Shown here piece by piece: positions 1 to 11,979 of a stretch of 64,000 nt of DNA. Under the pieces are notes generated by a model. The model saw only the letters and a program-made list of their open reading frames with translations. It was not told where the DNA came from and did not search any database. This DNA is from Bedellia somnulentella (lineage: Eukaryota > Arthropoda > Insecta > Lepidoptera > Bedelliidae), in NCBI GenBank assembly GCA_963576735.1, contig OY755178.1, forward strand, positions 8,308,001-8,372,000, written 5' to 3'. The position numbers were made by a program, and so were the translations under genes. Position 1 is the first letter of the stretch. Each line of letters starts with the position of its first letter.

Positions 1-41
1 CCCCTTCTTGGCATTTATAGCCGTGAGTATATGTATGTATA
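1..41 (+). repeat. SINE-A, 3' end only (cut by window edge)
   Basis: The window opens with the last ~40 bp of a SINE-A: the segment before the 'gccgtgagtatatg' motif and a short (ATGT)n tail. It matches the same segment of the full copies at 331 and 666. Confidence 0.75.
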
Positions 42-123
42 CAAGTACAATATTATACAAGTTTACCGCATGAGTAAACACCTTTCAAGCAAAACCATGA
101 TTTATTATACTTTTGATTTAAAG

Positions 124-3100
124 GTCTGGAGAACGTGTGCATAGACATCGAGTGTATGCTGCGTATCAAGACCTCTTTCTACTGGCGACTCTGTTGGGGC
201 ATCATCACTCCGGCCATGATGATTGCGGTCTTCATCTACGCGTTGATATCCTTCGATACGTTGGTCTTTGGGGATGACTACTACTATCCCACGGCTGGTT
301 ACGGTAATTTATATTTTATGTTAAAGTAAAGCTGTGTAGTGTCGGCTTAGAATAACACTACCCCATTTCTGCGGGTGGGTGTACGTAAGAGGCGACTAAC
401 GGTATTGGGGCTTTTAAGGGATTTTTGGGCGATGCGGTTGGAGACCCATCACCAACAACCTTTATTTTACCATCTTTTCCCCACTCAACTTTCCAAAAGT
501 GGCTGAGGAACTTCTAATTCCTTAGCTCTGGCTACCCCTTCTAGGGATATACAGCCGTGAGTATATGTATGTATGTATGTATGTTAAAGTATGGTCGTAG
601 TTATATCGCACGTTAATCGGTAAGAACGAGATAAAGACATACGGTTGAGATTGAGAGTGTTTGTTGCTGTGTAGTGCCGGCTTAGAATGTCGCTACCCCT
701 TTCTACCCATGGGTGTCGTAAGAGGCGACTAAGGGTATTGGGTCTTTTTATTGGATTTTTGGGCGATGCGGTTGGAGACCCATCACCAAAAACCTTTATT
801 TTTACCATCTTTTCCCCACTCAACTTCCAAAAGTGGCTGAAGAATTTATAATTCCTTAGCTCTGGCTACCGCTTCTAGGGAAATATAACCGTGAGTATAT
901 GTATGTATGTATGTATTGAGAGTGTGGAAGAGATAGCTATCTTAAACCACAAGATGTGTAGTTAAAATGACAAGCGTGCTACTACCACCCCCCGCTGTTT
1001 TCAGGATAATTTTAGATTTATACTATTGGTTGCTTCTTTATTAAAATAATATGTAAAATAATGCAGATAAAACACATTTACTTTTGTTTCTTGTGTTGTG
1101 AGCTTTAACTTGAAACAAATAAATTGAAAATAATACTTAAAATATGTATAAAACACTTAATGGTTATGACTACTATTCAAATAGTATTTTTTTTATATAC
1201 TTTGTAATGGAGCATAATTACTTGGCATGCAAAAGATGAAGGTTCCCAACTCGTCTAGCTACTAGCAAGATGTTTGAACGTTACATTATAAAAGGATTCA
1301 TGAATGTAGGCGATAAGCTTGGGAAGTTTGCCAGAATAGTACGTAGTGGCGATCGATAGTCTCAGCTTACTCCAATTAGAACTAAACGCCTGTGTGTATA
1401 TCTATGTATGGAGTATAACACTAAACTAAATTTAAATCTTTTTGTTCATGAAAACCTCATGTGGGGATTATTACTAATAAATTAAGAATAAATAAAGGAA
1501 AGAAAAATTTGTATCCCGCCTGTGTCGAAATTTTTCTTTCCTTTATTTATTCTTTATTTATTACTAAACTAAATGTTGAAATTTTACGGTTTACCAGTGT
1601 TTTAATTAAAATGGCGCTTTGTAATGACTACTAAAATATTTTCTAATCCAATTCTATCAAATTTGCAGTTGCTGGATACATAATGCTGTTTGCGGGAATC
1701 GCTCTGGTCCCCCTGTTCGTTATTATAACACTGATTAAGTATAGAACTGGAAATGCTAAGGAGGTGAGTAAATTTTATTAGATCATAAGACGACCTGAGA
1801 AACTTCGAACTGTCAAACATTAATTGATATTCACTTGAAAGATGCCTTCCACGCCACGACTATTATCCGACCCACGCTGAGGGTCTCTGTCATGCGAGAA
1901 GAAAAAATATGCTTGTAATATTATCCTCATAACTTTTTCTATCGCTAACAACCTTCTCCAAATTTTAAGGAACACGTTTAATAAGAATCTGACTAATAGT
2001 TCTAGCCGTTCTCGATTTTGCGCATAGCAACATACTTAGCAATCCATTTTCATTACATACAAGTAGACAACTTAAGTTACGCTGACTTCAAAACCAACGG
2101 TTTTTAAAAATATATAAGTCACTAACGCCCGATTTCTGAATTGAGTATTCTAGCTGAGAACAACTTAAGTATCGTTCTATCGCATTGAAAGCAGGTGCCG
2201 TTAGTGCAGCGAACAGAGATTTTGAAACATTATAATGCGTATGTTCATAACAATATGGTTTTGAAAAAAATACATCAAAATCTTGAGGCTTTTCTGCTGT
2301 AAAATTGGCGATTCGAAACATGATTAATACATTTTCGCTCGATAGAAAAAAATCGCCAACATACCTCTAATTACACTCTTTAAAATGGTTTTATATTTTA
2401 TTTATTTAACCTATTTACATGTAACTTGCATCATAATTTGAGCATTTGTATATCTAATAATAATTGGCGATTAGTTTTCTTTTTTAATAAATTCAATAAA
2501 ACAAATATTTTAAAAACATCGATATTCGCAGTCCTACTCGTGCCCGAGCGCCGCCCGCCGCCCGCTCAGTGCTCGGCGAGCTGCTTTAGGGGATGGACCT
2601 ATGTCGCGCGCGCCTTGTGTTACAGATCTTACAATTTACGCGCGTGCGGCGCCGTTAGTGTGCGAGTGACCTATCTGTATACGATGCGCGTCAATGTAGG
2701 CGTGAGAGTGACCGTGCGTACGGTTAGCATTAGCAAATATAAAAGAATTCATTCAATTCATAGATTGCACTCATTTTTATATTTAATTTTTTAATTTATT
2801 ACGAATGGGAAAAAGAACAAAACCGTTAAAGTAACTTCTAATTTCAATTAATAATATTAAATAGTTGCAGGTGTAAACTGAAAATTATATACATACATAT
2901 ACTCACGGCTATAAATCCCTTAACGGAATAGCCAGAGCTTTGGAATGAGAAATTCCTCAGCCACTTTTGGAAGTTGATTTGGGAAAAGATGGTAATAATA
3001 TATGATTTCGGTGACGGTTCTCCAACCACATCGCCCCAAAAATCACTAAAAAAGCCCCTATACCCTTAGTCGCAATTTACGATCACGGGTGAAATGAAGA

Positions 3101-5074
3101 AATGGGGTAGTGTTATTCTAAGCCGACACGACACGACAAAAGTTATGAAATTATCACTGTAATAATTTTGTTAAACTGACAGGGGTAGACGGTAGACAAA
3201 TCTATCGTATCATTATATTTTATACGACGACGACATGATAGTCCAGTGGGTAGAACACCCGCCCGAAAACAGAAGGGCGTGAGTTCCAATCCTAGGTCGG
3301 GCCTACACCAATTTGTCTTTTCTAAAGTCATATGTGTGGTTAATTTATCATGGTTGTTAACGGTGAGGAAAACATCGTGAGGAAATCCACATGGCTGAGT
3401 TGTACTTAGTCATGTGAGAGTGTATTCGTACAAAACGGCGATAGGCCTGCCCCCTACCACGTGAGTACACTGTCTAAGCAAAACGTGGGTACCTTCTCTG
3501 GACACTAGATGGCGCTGCCATGAGAGTTCAGAAGTATTTGGTACCTCTGCCAACCCCTTCGGGGATAAACGGCGTGAACGTTTATGTTTATGTTATGTTA
3601 TATTTTATATTGTAAACGGCCATGGTAGAAACTATTTTGGAAATTGATAACCTAGGGTAAGCGATGCAGTTTTCGTCACCCTGACTGTTATAACCATTCG
3701 TAAATATTTTAGAAAGAAAATGTAAATAATCATAAATAAATGTCCGAACCCATACCATAGAAAATATTTGCGAGTGGCTAAATCTGTCGAGTTGACAATA
3801 ACTGTATTGCTTACCCTACTGTATGTTTTTAAAACGCGCGCACGCGGCGTCGCGTCGAGGAGACGGCCGCTCGATCGTCGCGTAGGCGCTTCCCCGCGCC
3901 CGCGGGGGCAGCACCCCCTCAGATGATATTTTTCGTCGAACCAACGGCGCCTTAACAACTGAATGAGACAAAACGATACTTAAGTCATTCTCAGCTTGAA
4001 TACTCAATTCAGAAATCGGGCGTAAAACAAGGAATCGTTGAAATTCCTTCACAATAAAAAATGACTAAGCGTGAGCGTGGCTGGCAGGGTCGCCGTGAAA
4101 TTTGTGAATTAAAGATACGTATTTACTGGTTGAATATATGTTTTTTACTAACTAAAGACTTAAGACTAACATATAAGATTTGGAGGAATATATGTGCGTA
4201 CCACAAAACAGTCGGCTCGCTCATAAAGGGTGAAAAAGTATTAAATATTATCGAAGGTATAAATAACACCAAGAAAGTCAAGCTTTTGAATAGAATTTGA
4301 AATGCAATCATAATCCTCTTTTGTATGAAATACAAAGTTATATTTGCAGTTTTATAACACAAACTGTATCTCGACAACTTCTGCCTGTACCTTATTCAAT
4401 TATTCGTTTCAATTACGATCAGATTTTAGCTCTGTTATTTAAAATTAAGAGACAGACCATGAAATAATTGGGAGAGTGAAAACTAAATTAGGTAGTTTTT
4501 AAAGATAAACTTTATGTGTAATCAAATCAAGTAAGATCATGAAAACAATAACTTTAAGTAAATGTGAATACTAAATATTATAATCAATAAAAAATACATG
4601 AAAATTTCGTGTTTCTGAGAAATTGCTCATTTTATCTTGTCAGAATATGAATATGCGAGGATGAACAAGGATAAGAAAAACGTGCTATCTCATGCTTTTT
4701 ACGATCATATTTTTCACCACGGATCCAATGTCTTTATTAATTTCAGAAGAAAAAAGGAGTAGTTCTATGATAGTATAAACGTACCACAAAAGAACTATGC
4801 GTGGTATAACCATTGAGGGGACGTTTAATACATTATGCATCCACACCCTATTAAAATTTCATACCATTATGCTTACACCTGATATTTTTTCCAGACATTC
4901 AAAAAAGCATTCACTGAGAAAGAGAGCTGGGGTCCTCGCAGTAGTAAAGACAGGAAGGAGTGGCTGAGCTACAGGCAGGAAGCCCGACAAGAGATGGAGA
5001 GACAAAACAGGTCCTGGATCGGACACATCTTCGCCTCTTTATTTGGTGGATACCGAAGAAACATCAAATTATGA
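124..5074 (+). CDS. Nutrient amino-acid transporter (SLC6, NAT/KAAT1-like), gene A, last three exons only
   Basis: Three exons are visible: 124..303, 1669..1763 and 4895..5074 (stop TGA 5072-5074). All have AG/GT borders and compatible phases. The first starts in mid-codon after an acceptor and encodes the TM10-TM11 region (LENVCIDIECMLRIKTSFYW, then a hydrophobic segment ending FGDDYYYP). The second encodes the last membrane segment (VAGYIMLFAGIALVPLFVII). The third is the charged cytoplasmic C-terminus, ending FGGYRRNIKL. In SLC6 proteins of this kind, amino acids enter the cell with Na+ or K+ across the plasma membrane; insect members serve nutrient uptake in gut epithelium. The exon lengths 180 and 95 nt, and their phases, are identical to those of gene B downstream, so the two are tandem paralogues. 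The 5' part lies outside the window. Family assignment is firm; substrate is inferred only. Confidence 0.9.
331..580 (+). repeat. SINE-A, full length
   Basis: ~250-bp retroposon that starts GCTGTGTAGTGTCGGCTTAG and ends with (ATGT)n. It is flanked by the target-site duplication ATGTTAAAGTA (318-328 and 581-591). It lies in an intron of transporter A. Confidence 0.85.
666..915 (+). repeat. SINE-A, full length
   Basis: Second SINE-A in the same intron and orientation, starting 86 bp after the previous copy ends. Target-site duplication TTGAGAGTGT at 651-660 and 916-925. Confidence 0.85.
918..1437. other. Intron DNA, nothing recognised
   Basis: AT-rich intron of transporter A. A short piece near 1345-1365 (gatcgatagtctc) recurs near 11560, 17670 and 58430 next to the 'CACGCCATTA' repeat, so it is probably repeat debris. 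Confidence 0.4.
1438..1562 (+). repeat. SINE-C remnant folded back into a near-perfect hairpin
   Basis: The leader 'gttcatgaaaacctcatg' and the tail (cctgtgtcgaaatttttc then TTTATT repeats) match the SINE-C copy at 21515-21660. The tRNA-like middle is missing and replaced by an inverted copy of the tail. Arms 1476-1510 and 1528-1562 pair over 35 bp with one mismatch around a 17-nt loop. Confidence 0.75.
2890..3136 (-). repeat. SINE-A, nested in the Harbinger MITE
   Basis: Minus-strand copy running from the (ATGT)n tail at 2890 to the conserved start near 3130. More diverged than the copies at 331 and 666. Confidence 0.8.
3230..3612 (+). repeat. SINE-B, near full length, tRNA-headed, nested in the Harbinger MITE
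   Basis: It begins with a tRNA-like head: an A-box-like 'tagtccagtgggtagaa' near 3239 and a B-box-like 'gagttccaatcc' near 3281. A unique body follows ('cacatggctgagttgtactt', 'gataggcctgccccctacc'), then a TTTATG-repeat tail. This is the best full-length reference copy in the window. Confidence 0.85.
4026..4894 (+). other. Remainder of the last intron of transporter A
   Basis: AT-rich. Open frames on both strands at 4061-4377 show no conserved motif and no codon bias. Nothing recognised up to the acceptor at 4893-4894. Confidence 0.5.
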
Positions 5075-5451
5075 TATTGAACAAATAGCTCATAACACCA
5101 TTACCTATTTGTGTTAATCCTACAACTAAGTATTATAGAAATCTATTATATAGTAAACCAGTCTTACAGCCTTGAAAATCATTAAAACGATCAGCAAACA
5201 AACGATGTTAAAAATGTTATTAGTACACCACTCTCGAAGACTTTAAGGTCGATTATAGGCTAGCAAATTAATTTTGTTAAAGTGATAGCAGCTACTACAA
5301 AGTATTGAATGTTCAATTATGTTTTTAATAAGCTACGTGAATATCACATAAATGAATTGATCATTGCTGGCAGTATGCGTGTATGTGTCACGAATGATAT
5401 TCATACCCTTATTATTATAAGCTAAGATGTTAAATTATTTATTGATTTGGT

Positions 5452-5457
5452 AATAAA
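5452..5457 (+). terminator. Polyadenylation signal of transporter A
   Basis: AATAAA about 380 bp after the stop codon, followed by a T-rich stretch. It is the most plausible poly(A) signal in this AT-rich 3' flank, but not the only one. Confidence 0.45.
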
Positions 5458-5459
5458 TA

Positions 5460-6937
5460 ACGATAAAATATATTGCTTTTTATTGTGAACCAAATTTCTC
5501 TTATTTCTGCCCGGCTAGTACGAGCGGTCTTTCAACTAGTTATCGCGTGGGATAAAGCAGCCATCTCTTACGCACTTACCTAGTATCGTATACTGCCATC
5601 TCATTCTAACCGCTATCGTGTCGATAAAATAGCGCTCCTGCTTGCCCTTCTGCAGCAACATATTGCACGAGCATAGTATACTGCGATAGTTAACATATTG
5701 ATGTGTAATAAATGTGACTCAATAAAATATATAAAATATCCTCCACATCTAAGAGTTATGCAAATGGAGATTAACGTTGAAGGGAAAGAACAAGCTAAAG
5801 AAATAAGCTAACTGCATACAGGAAAGAGCATAAGTAGGCAAAGTCATGCTAGGGTGTAGTTGTCTCAACCTGTATGAGGAATCAAATACCTGTATGATTG
5901 TTTCCCCACTTTGGTATTTGATCACACCACTTTGACATTGAGAGTGGTCCCTAACCGCTTTGGCTTAGTAAAGCAATATACCTATATGAAATAGGTACAT
6001 ACATTTATAGTACGGCTTAATTATTTATTTAATCAACTAGTATTCAAAATTAGGAAGAGTCCCAACTAACATTTTGGTGTCATTTGCAGGTTTTAATATA
6101 ACTTTACTCTGTTTAAATGAGTAATAATTATCTCAGTTCCAACTTAAAATGTTATAGAGGAGTTAGAAAATAAATTTAGCTCCAACAGTGGTTCTAGAAC
6201 TTTAATGAACGGTGTTAAACAGTTTTTAGAGTTAGAATAGTGCTAATCGCAGCAAGTACCGTTAAGATGTTATAGCCCAAACCTGTTTGTAGCACCTAAA
6301 TCTACACAACAGTGCTCGCTGACTCACGTTAACACTTATTGTTGTGTAGTTGTTGCCGCGGAGTGTCTTATAAGTCTTTAGGTATTATATTGAATATAAG
6401 GTGCAGGTATTGGTTGTAAAAGAGAGTTGGTCAAGAGTATAGTAACTCAAAATACTAAAAGTGTTGAACAACTCATTTATATAGATTTAAGCTGTAATGT
6501 TCATTTTATTAAAGCAAATTGCGCTAGGCAGGTACACTTTAAAGATATTATAAAAGTAATAGTGTTAGACAAAACTATGGACTTTTATTAACACTCCGAG
6601 GCAGGCCTTAATATAGGTACCTATATAACCGCATTATGTGTTAACGGTACGAATGACCCATAACCATCAAATAGTTTTGATAATATCCTATTAGATTATG
6701 TTGTTCCAGTAGTTACGAAAAATAAAGAATACGAGCAATTTTGGTCAAGTTCGAGTGGAGGCATAACAACATGGTTCCGTAGAACAAGAAAAAAAGGAAT
6801 CTCACACACTACACAGCTACTAGCTAAGAGTGAAATAAAAGGTCATTAAGTATCTAAATTGTGTGGTATTGGCTTTGAATAGCACTCACCAATTTTTATT
6901 CACGTGACGTCAATGTTACGTGATATTTAGAAGTATA
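5460..6937. other. Intergenic, nothing recognised
   Basis: AT-rich DNA between transporter A and the next repeat. No ORF, RNA gene or clear inverted repeat was found by eye. Confidence 0.5.
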
Positions 6938-6985
6938 TATACCTCTGCCAACCCCTTCGGGGATATACAGCGTAAACATAAGAGT
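6938..6985 (+). repeat. SINE-B 3' fragment
   Basis: 'acctctgccaaccccttcgg' followed by the diverged 'cgtaaacataag' end; matches the last ~50 bp of the SINE-B at 3230-3612. Confidence 0.65.
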
Positions 6986-7286
6986 TATTACGAAGCGGTG
7001 TTATATCTATTGAACTATAACGATCACGGACATGTATATATACATAGAAATATAATTACTATAGAACACGCATTTGCGAGTCTCCCGCTTGTGCACAGTG
7101 TCGGCGGGTGTGCTATAGCTACTTACGTATATTTATATTGATAAATAAGGATGGGTAATTAATAAACATTATCAATCTGTGCAACATCGATTTTTTATCA
7201 AAGAAGAGAATCGATACTTTATAAAATGATTCCGAAATTTGACCACGGGGAGAACCCTCGAATTTTACGATTGTTATTATGTTTGG

Positions 7287-7538
7287 AGTGTCGGCTTACA
7301 ATAGCACTTCCCCGTTTCTTCCGGTGGGTGTGAAAATGATTGTACGTAAGATTAACTGTATCGGGGCTTTTACGGAATTTTTGGGCGATGCTGTTGGAGA
7401 CCTATCACCAACAACCTTTATTTACCATCGTTTCCCCACTCAACTTTCCAAAAGTGGCTAAGGAATTTCTAATTCCTTAGCTCTGGCTACCCCTTTTAGG
7501 GATTTATAGACATGAGTATATGTTTGTATGTATGTAGT
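7287..7538 (+). repeat. SINE-A, slightly 5'-truncated
   Basis: Starts at AGTGTCGGCTTA, so the first ~7 bp are missing. Flanked by TATGTTTGG at 7278-7286 and 7539-7547, a clean target duplication. Confidence 0.85.
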
Positions 7539-7861
7539 ATGTTTGGTGGATATTTTTTGGTGAATGGCTTCTGTATATATTGTTCAGCAAAGGACATTGA
7601 AAATGATTATGTGCAGAAGATATAAGAAAACAGCAGTCATTTAAATAATTATATAATTCTAAATAGAACTTGTAATTTTTTTTACTTATCAGTACTATGT
7701 AACAGTCTCTCACTTCTCGTAGCCCGTATATGTCCCAATCAAGGGGCTCGATCTTACTCTATAGGGTGATTTGGCAATAGTTCACCACGCTAGCCAAGTG
7801 CGGGTTGGCAGACTAACGACTTCTACCATAATAGTAGCCGACATACCGTGGCCTCCAGCCG

Positions 7862-8068
7862 TGACGAGCCAGCATCAAATTTATTAATCATATTACGACA
7901 CCAGTCCACCCGGGCCTGTTACTGTACCTCGGTGAGGTTGTGTTGCACCCAGCGTGAAACTATCCTCCTCACGTGAAGATGTTCGTGTAAAATCTCATGA
8001 ACGCTTCCCGATCCAATCTGCATAATGTGTTGAATCTCTAGATACGTTATTCGCCTATTGTCATGAAT
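7862..8068 (-). pseudogene. Mariner transposase, N-terminal DNA-binding fragment
   Basis: Read on the minus strand, about 70 codons encode the second helix-turn-helix region of a mariner transposase: NRRITYLEIQHIMQIGSGSV, then HEILHEHLHVRRIVSRWVQH, then QARVDWCR. This matches the mariner pattern of a recognition helix before 'HEHLGVKK..RWVPH'. One in-frame TAA falls between EVQ and QARVD. The catalytic half is absent; the sequence beyond 7861 is unrelated. It is a dead relic, distinct from the mariner at 12457-13196. Confidence 0.7.
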
Positions 8069-8069
8069 T

Positions 8070-9930
8070 AAATTTTTCAATCTTCAAAGGAATCTGGAAA
8101 GTACAATGAACATATCCTGCTCCAGATGTTAGGTTCCGAATTAATATTTTGGTGAACCGCATCGATCCACTTTTTAATTATTTTGGTATCCTTTGGAAAC
8201 CTGAAATTAGAATTTATAACATCTTATTGTGAGTAACTAATTAAAAGATCGTTGGTAAAATTAAAGCCAATTCTCTAAAAGAAACATTTCACTTAATACA
8301 AGTAAAGGCGTGCGAATATAATTCGTTAATTAATACAACCCTATTGTAAAAAAAAAAAAAAAATAATTGTAAATTGTAGCCCAAAGAGTAAATGGTAAGA
8401 CATAAGTGTATAAAAATATACATGTAATGTGTTAATATTTTCTTTGGTATTCAAGTTACGTCTCTATTGAGCTCTTACAAAAAAACATGTATAATTATTC
8501 CAGAAATCATTACTCAATTTTCAAATAGCAAAGTCACATACTCATAAACATATTGATTTTTAGATGTATTAAACAATTACCAAAAATATATATTTATTAC
8601 TAACCGATTGTATCGAACGATTAATTGATCGACAATTGAAACATCCTAATGAAAGTACCCCATCTCTAAACCGTTGTGCGTGTGTGCGTGCGTCAAACTT
8701 GTCATTCGTAAGAATGATAGATTTCGTCCCCCAACGCCTCCTTCAACCCCGCGAATATAAAATTTTATCACGTAAATTATTAAATAAAACTTACTTACTT
8801 GTGAAAAGTCACATTTGATTTTTGTTTGGTGTGTTTTCGCGTATCACTTTTACACGTTTTAACTGCGCATTTCACCATTTTTATTGTAAAAAACAAATAA
8901 AAACTTCTGACAAACACTCCTCTAACGCTTTCGATTTGCACTTTTTGACAACTGTTGCGGTTGGCGCTAGATTTGATTTCATGTTCTCATGTGCTCTCAA
9001 TGTTCACATGTGCATTTGCTCGCTCTATAGTAATTATATTTCTATGTATATATATGTCTTATAATCAGTCTTCATGTTTCAGTTCCTGCTGGATTGTCGA
9101 CATTTAAGTTTTGACTGCCATTTTTGGGTATTTAATCATGGGACTTGCGAATATAAAATAATAAAGAAAAACATTGTTGTGTCAAATAAATTATGTATCA
9201 CACATCGTTACAAAAAATATTCAGATAACCTTTAGATACTTAAATTATGTATAAAATAAGCTGCATTAACCTAGATTGATTTTTATGACCAAGTACGTAT
9301 AGACGCATTTCTTAAGTAAGCTCTTTGAATACGAATGGAAACTGAGTGAAGAGGCTAATATTTGTGAGGAGACCGCCATTAGTCTGAAAAGAAAAAAAAC
9401 ACCAGGTATATAATTGATTCCTTCATTGAAGAACCCTTCCGTTTGTAAAATGCTTAGCCGGTTGTAGTGTCTTGGCTATAATAAGTGTAATTATTTAAGT
9501 CTATTACTGCACTGCTAAGTGTACTAAAGCCTGCACAATATTCTTGACTAAAGATGTTGTATCACAAAAAGTGTAATAGATGTCTTAAGTGACGACAAAA
9601 ACCTTCAATGTAAGTTAGCCATTGTTTTGTTGAACTAACCTATAAATTGACTGAATTATTTAATATTTGAAAACAAAATACTTCATTACTCATGTTAATT
9701 TTTCATTCCATTGATGCCACTTTATTTAAAATGCTACTGGCTACAAAAAAAATTACAAAAAATGGTAAAAAATTGAAGTGTCTATGTTATTTATTATATG
9801 TTTAATTTGAAAATTTATTGAAATCTTTAATAAATTCCAAGCGCGTTAAAATTGAGATGGAAAACATGGTATACACTTACCGTAAAATCACAACGGCAGA
9901 TCGTTTTCACTTCACAACAACTTGAATACT
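8070..9930. other. Intergenic, nothing recognised
   Basis: AT-rich, with a poly(A) run near 8348-8364. Short open frames at 8636-9064 have no motif. A possible old retroposon tail, but no family could be named. Confidence 0.4.
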
Positions 9931-10027
9931 TAAGAGCTTATTCCATTTGCCTGAATTCAGACGTCCGACAGCCACAGAATCTGAATTCAGACTAGTGGAA
10001 TAACGTTCAGAATATTCTTGTGTAGTT

Positions 10028-10808
10028 TGCGAACGAACTAGGTCAGAAGAGCGATCTTATAAACGAACTGCGCGAACTAGTTCGCAGACCCGTCGATTTT
10101 TAGTTCGTTAGTTCGTTCATTCGGCGACGACAAGCGACCGCGAAAACGAGGGAGCGCGGCACAATTTGCGTGGCGTTCGGTGATTTTGTGATGGTGCTCG
10201 TAGTTAAAAATTGTTGTTAACAGGTAAATATCTTTTATTAATGTTTATTTGCTTTGTAAATTGAAATATAAGGTAGGTATATTGTTATTTATGAATTTTT
10301 GTTTATTTGTTTCATTGTGTTTATTATTTATATTTCAATTAAGCGTAATTGTGTTTTTTAAAACAAAACCTTTATTTTTTATCATTAATAACATACAAAT
10401 ATTTCATTGGCAACCAAAAGAACAGAAAGTGATAGAAAGAAAGCTAAATGAACGCATTGTTTGACAATAATACATATTAATTATTTATCAGGGGGCTAAA
10501 ATGATAAAACTATGTCTAAATTTATTTTAAAGTGGGTATAAGAACATACCAGGTTTTCCGTACGTACCATAACAAGTAAATAGATAATTACAATTTAATA
10601 TGTACTAGATTCAAATTCCAAAGATTTTAAGTTGATTATTTACAATTAGCTATTTTCATTTATTTTATCTATTTTAATTAAATCTTTGATCAATGCGAGC
10701 GCTCCAGGCGATCTCTTTATATTAGGGAACTAACGAACTAAAAGAGCGAACTAGTTCGTTGAAGAGCTGCGAACTAAAAAGAGCGCTCCCGGTCGCGAAC
10801 TATAATGC
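10028..10808. mobile_element. Inner inverted-repeat element rich in GAACTAGTTCG
   Basis: The left block 10028-10125 and the right block 10728-10808 are inverted copies. Both contain several copies of GAACTAGTTCG and 'gttcgttagttcgtt'-type motifs. A GC-rich stretch follows the left block (10126-10200). It resembles a DNA-transposon MITE, but no family is assigned. Confidence 0.5.
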
Positions 10809-11037
10809 ACAAGACAAGTTCAGAACGCTAGGCTTCCGATAAAGAGACAAATTTCGGCTCCTAGCTCACTACATTTTTTGTAGCTCCGTCTCAGGAAGGT
10901 GGAATAACGTTCAGACGATTTAGTCGCCTCGCGCCCGCCACAGCGAGGGGACGTGCCGAAATTTTTCATGCCTATGATTGAAATTACGTAAACAAAAAAA
11001 AGATAATAAAAGTTTTATAGCAGATATACATATGCTC

Positions 11038-11545
11038 ACGCCATTAATTCCAGGGGTAGTTAGGTAGGTAGGGGTTCCATTTCATAGGGGTAGGCGGATA
11101 TGTATAATTATATTCTTACATACATACATATACTCACGCTATTATTTCCGATTGGGGTAGGTAAATACGTTTTATCACATAAATGCAAATTATATTATAT
11201 TATATATACTCACGCCATTACTTCCCATCGGAGGAGGCAGATACGTTTAATTACATACATACGCGCATATACTCACGCTTTTACTTCCGCTTGTGGTAAG
11301 CAGATAATTTTAATTGCATACATACATACTTAAACTCCCGCCATTTTTCGTAAGGGGTAGGCAGATACGTATTGTTTCAAATATGCATACTTACACTCAC
11401 GCCATCACTTCCCGTGGGGGTAGGCACAGGCGTATAATAACATACATGCATACATATACTCACGCCATTATTTCCCATTGGGGTAAGCAAATACGTTCAA
11501 TCACATATATGCATACTTATACTAACGCCATTACCCTCTCATTGG
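11038..11545 (+). repeat. Tandem array of a 62-93-bp unit ('CTCACGCCATTA...GGGGTAGGCAGATACG')
   Basis: Eight units begin near 11038, 11131, 11208, 11270, 11331, 11394, 11458 and 11520. Each has an ACTCACGCCATTA-like start, a TTCCCATTGGGGTAGG-like core and a CATACATA-like spacer. Single copies of the unit occur at about 58248-58290 and 58390-58425, and one in the opposite sense at about 17673-17715. The His/Thr/Tyr-rich open frames here are artefacts of the array. Confidence 0.75.
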
Positions 11546-11979
11546 GGTAGGCTGAAACTATCGATCGCCACTTCGTACGACCCCGGCAAACTTTTTAATA
11601 AATATCTTTTATTTTTAAGTCATATAGGAGTTCCCGCCTATTTAATATTTTGTGTGAAATATGACGTAAAAATATTTGGAAAAGGTTGTGTACATGAATA
11701 GGATATATGTAAGTATAGTAGCGAAAGAGATATATAGACGCAATGTGTCGTCGTTTATTGAATGAGAGTGGGATAGTCCATAAGAGAGTTTGATAGAGAG
11801 CGTTTTAAAAAAAAGACGGGAGCAATTTCGTACGACCGCCCGCAAAAATCGCGCTCGCGAATGATTCAGAAACTGAAATCGGTGTAGTGGAATAACAAGC
11901 GTCTGTGGCCTTCTGCGGCAGTGACTGTGAAGGACCTCCGATTTCAGCAACGATAAAAGTGTAATGGAATAAGCTCTTA

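Larger units (their letters stand above)
2126..4022. mobile_element. Harbinger-type MITE with TAA target duplication and nested insertions
   Basis: The ends are inverted repeats beginning CGCCCGATTTCTGAATTGAG. The first 25 bp are identical and similarity continues to about 80 bp (2126-2203 against 3945-4022). Both ends are flanked by TAA (2123-2125 and 4023-4025), the 3-bp TWA duplication of PIF/Harbinger elements. Inside are two GC-rich blocks (about 2530-2700 and 3830-3950), a SINE-A and a SINE-B. There is no transposase, so it is non-autonomous. It sits in the last intron of transporter A. Confidence 0.75.
9931..11979. mobile_element. Composite element with inverted ends TAAGAGCTTATTCCAT
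   Basis: The left end TAAGAGCTTATTCCATT (9931-9947) is the inverse of the right end near 11963-11979. Each end also carries an inward 'GTGGAATAAC' motif (about 9994 and 11887), with a third at about 10902. It encloses the GAACTAGTTCG-rich inverted repeat and a 62-93-bp tandem array. No transposase frame and no clear target duplication, so family and exact borders are unknown. Confidence 0.5.

Noticed and set aside
2426..2794. 122-codon open frame in a GC-rich block
   Set aside because: Lies inside the Harbinger MITE, has no recognisable domain, and GC-rich DNA favours open frames.
4061..4377. Overlapping open frames on both strands in the last intron of transporter A
   Set aside because: Low-complexity AT-rich translations with no motif and no splice support.
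8636..9064. Two adjacent plus-strand open frames of 60-80 codons
   Set aside because: No conserved motif, no good context, and separated by a stop; probably chance.
11100..11550. Open frames rich in THAITS/HTYTHA repeats
   Set aside because: They are translations of the tandem array; the repeat unit explains them fully.
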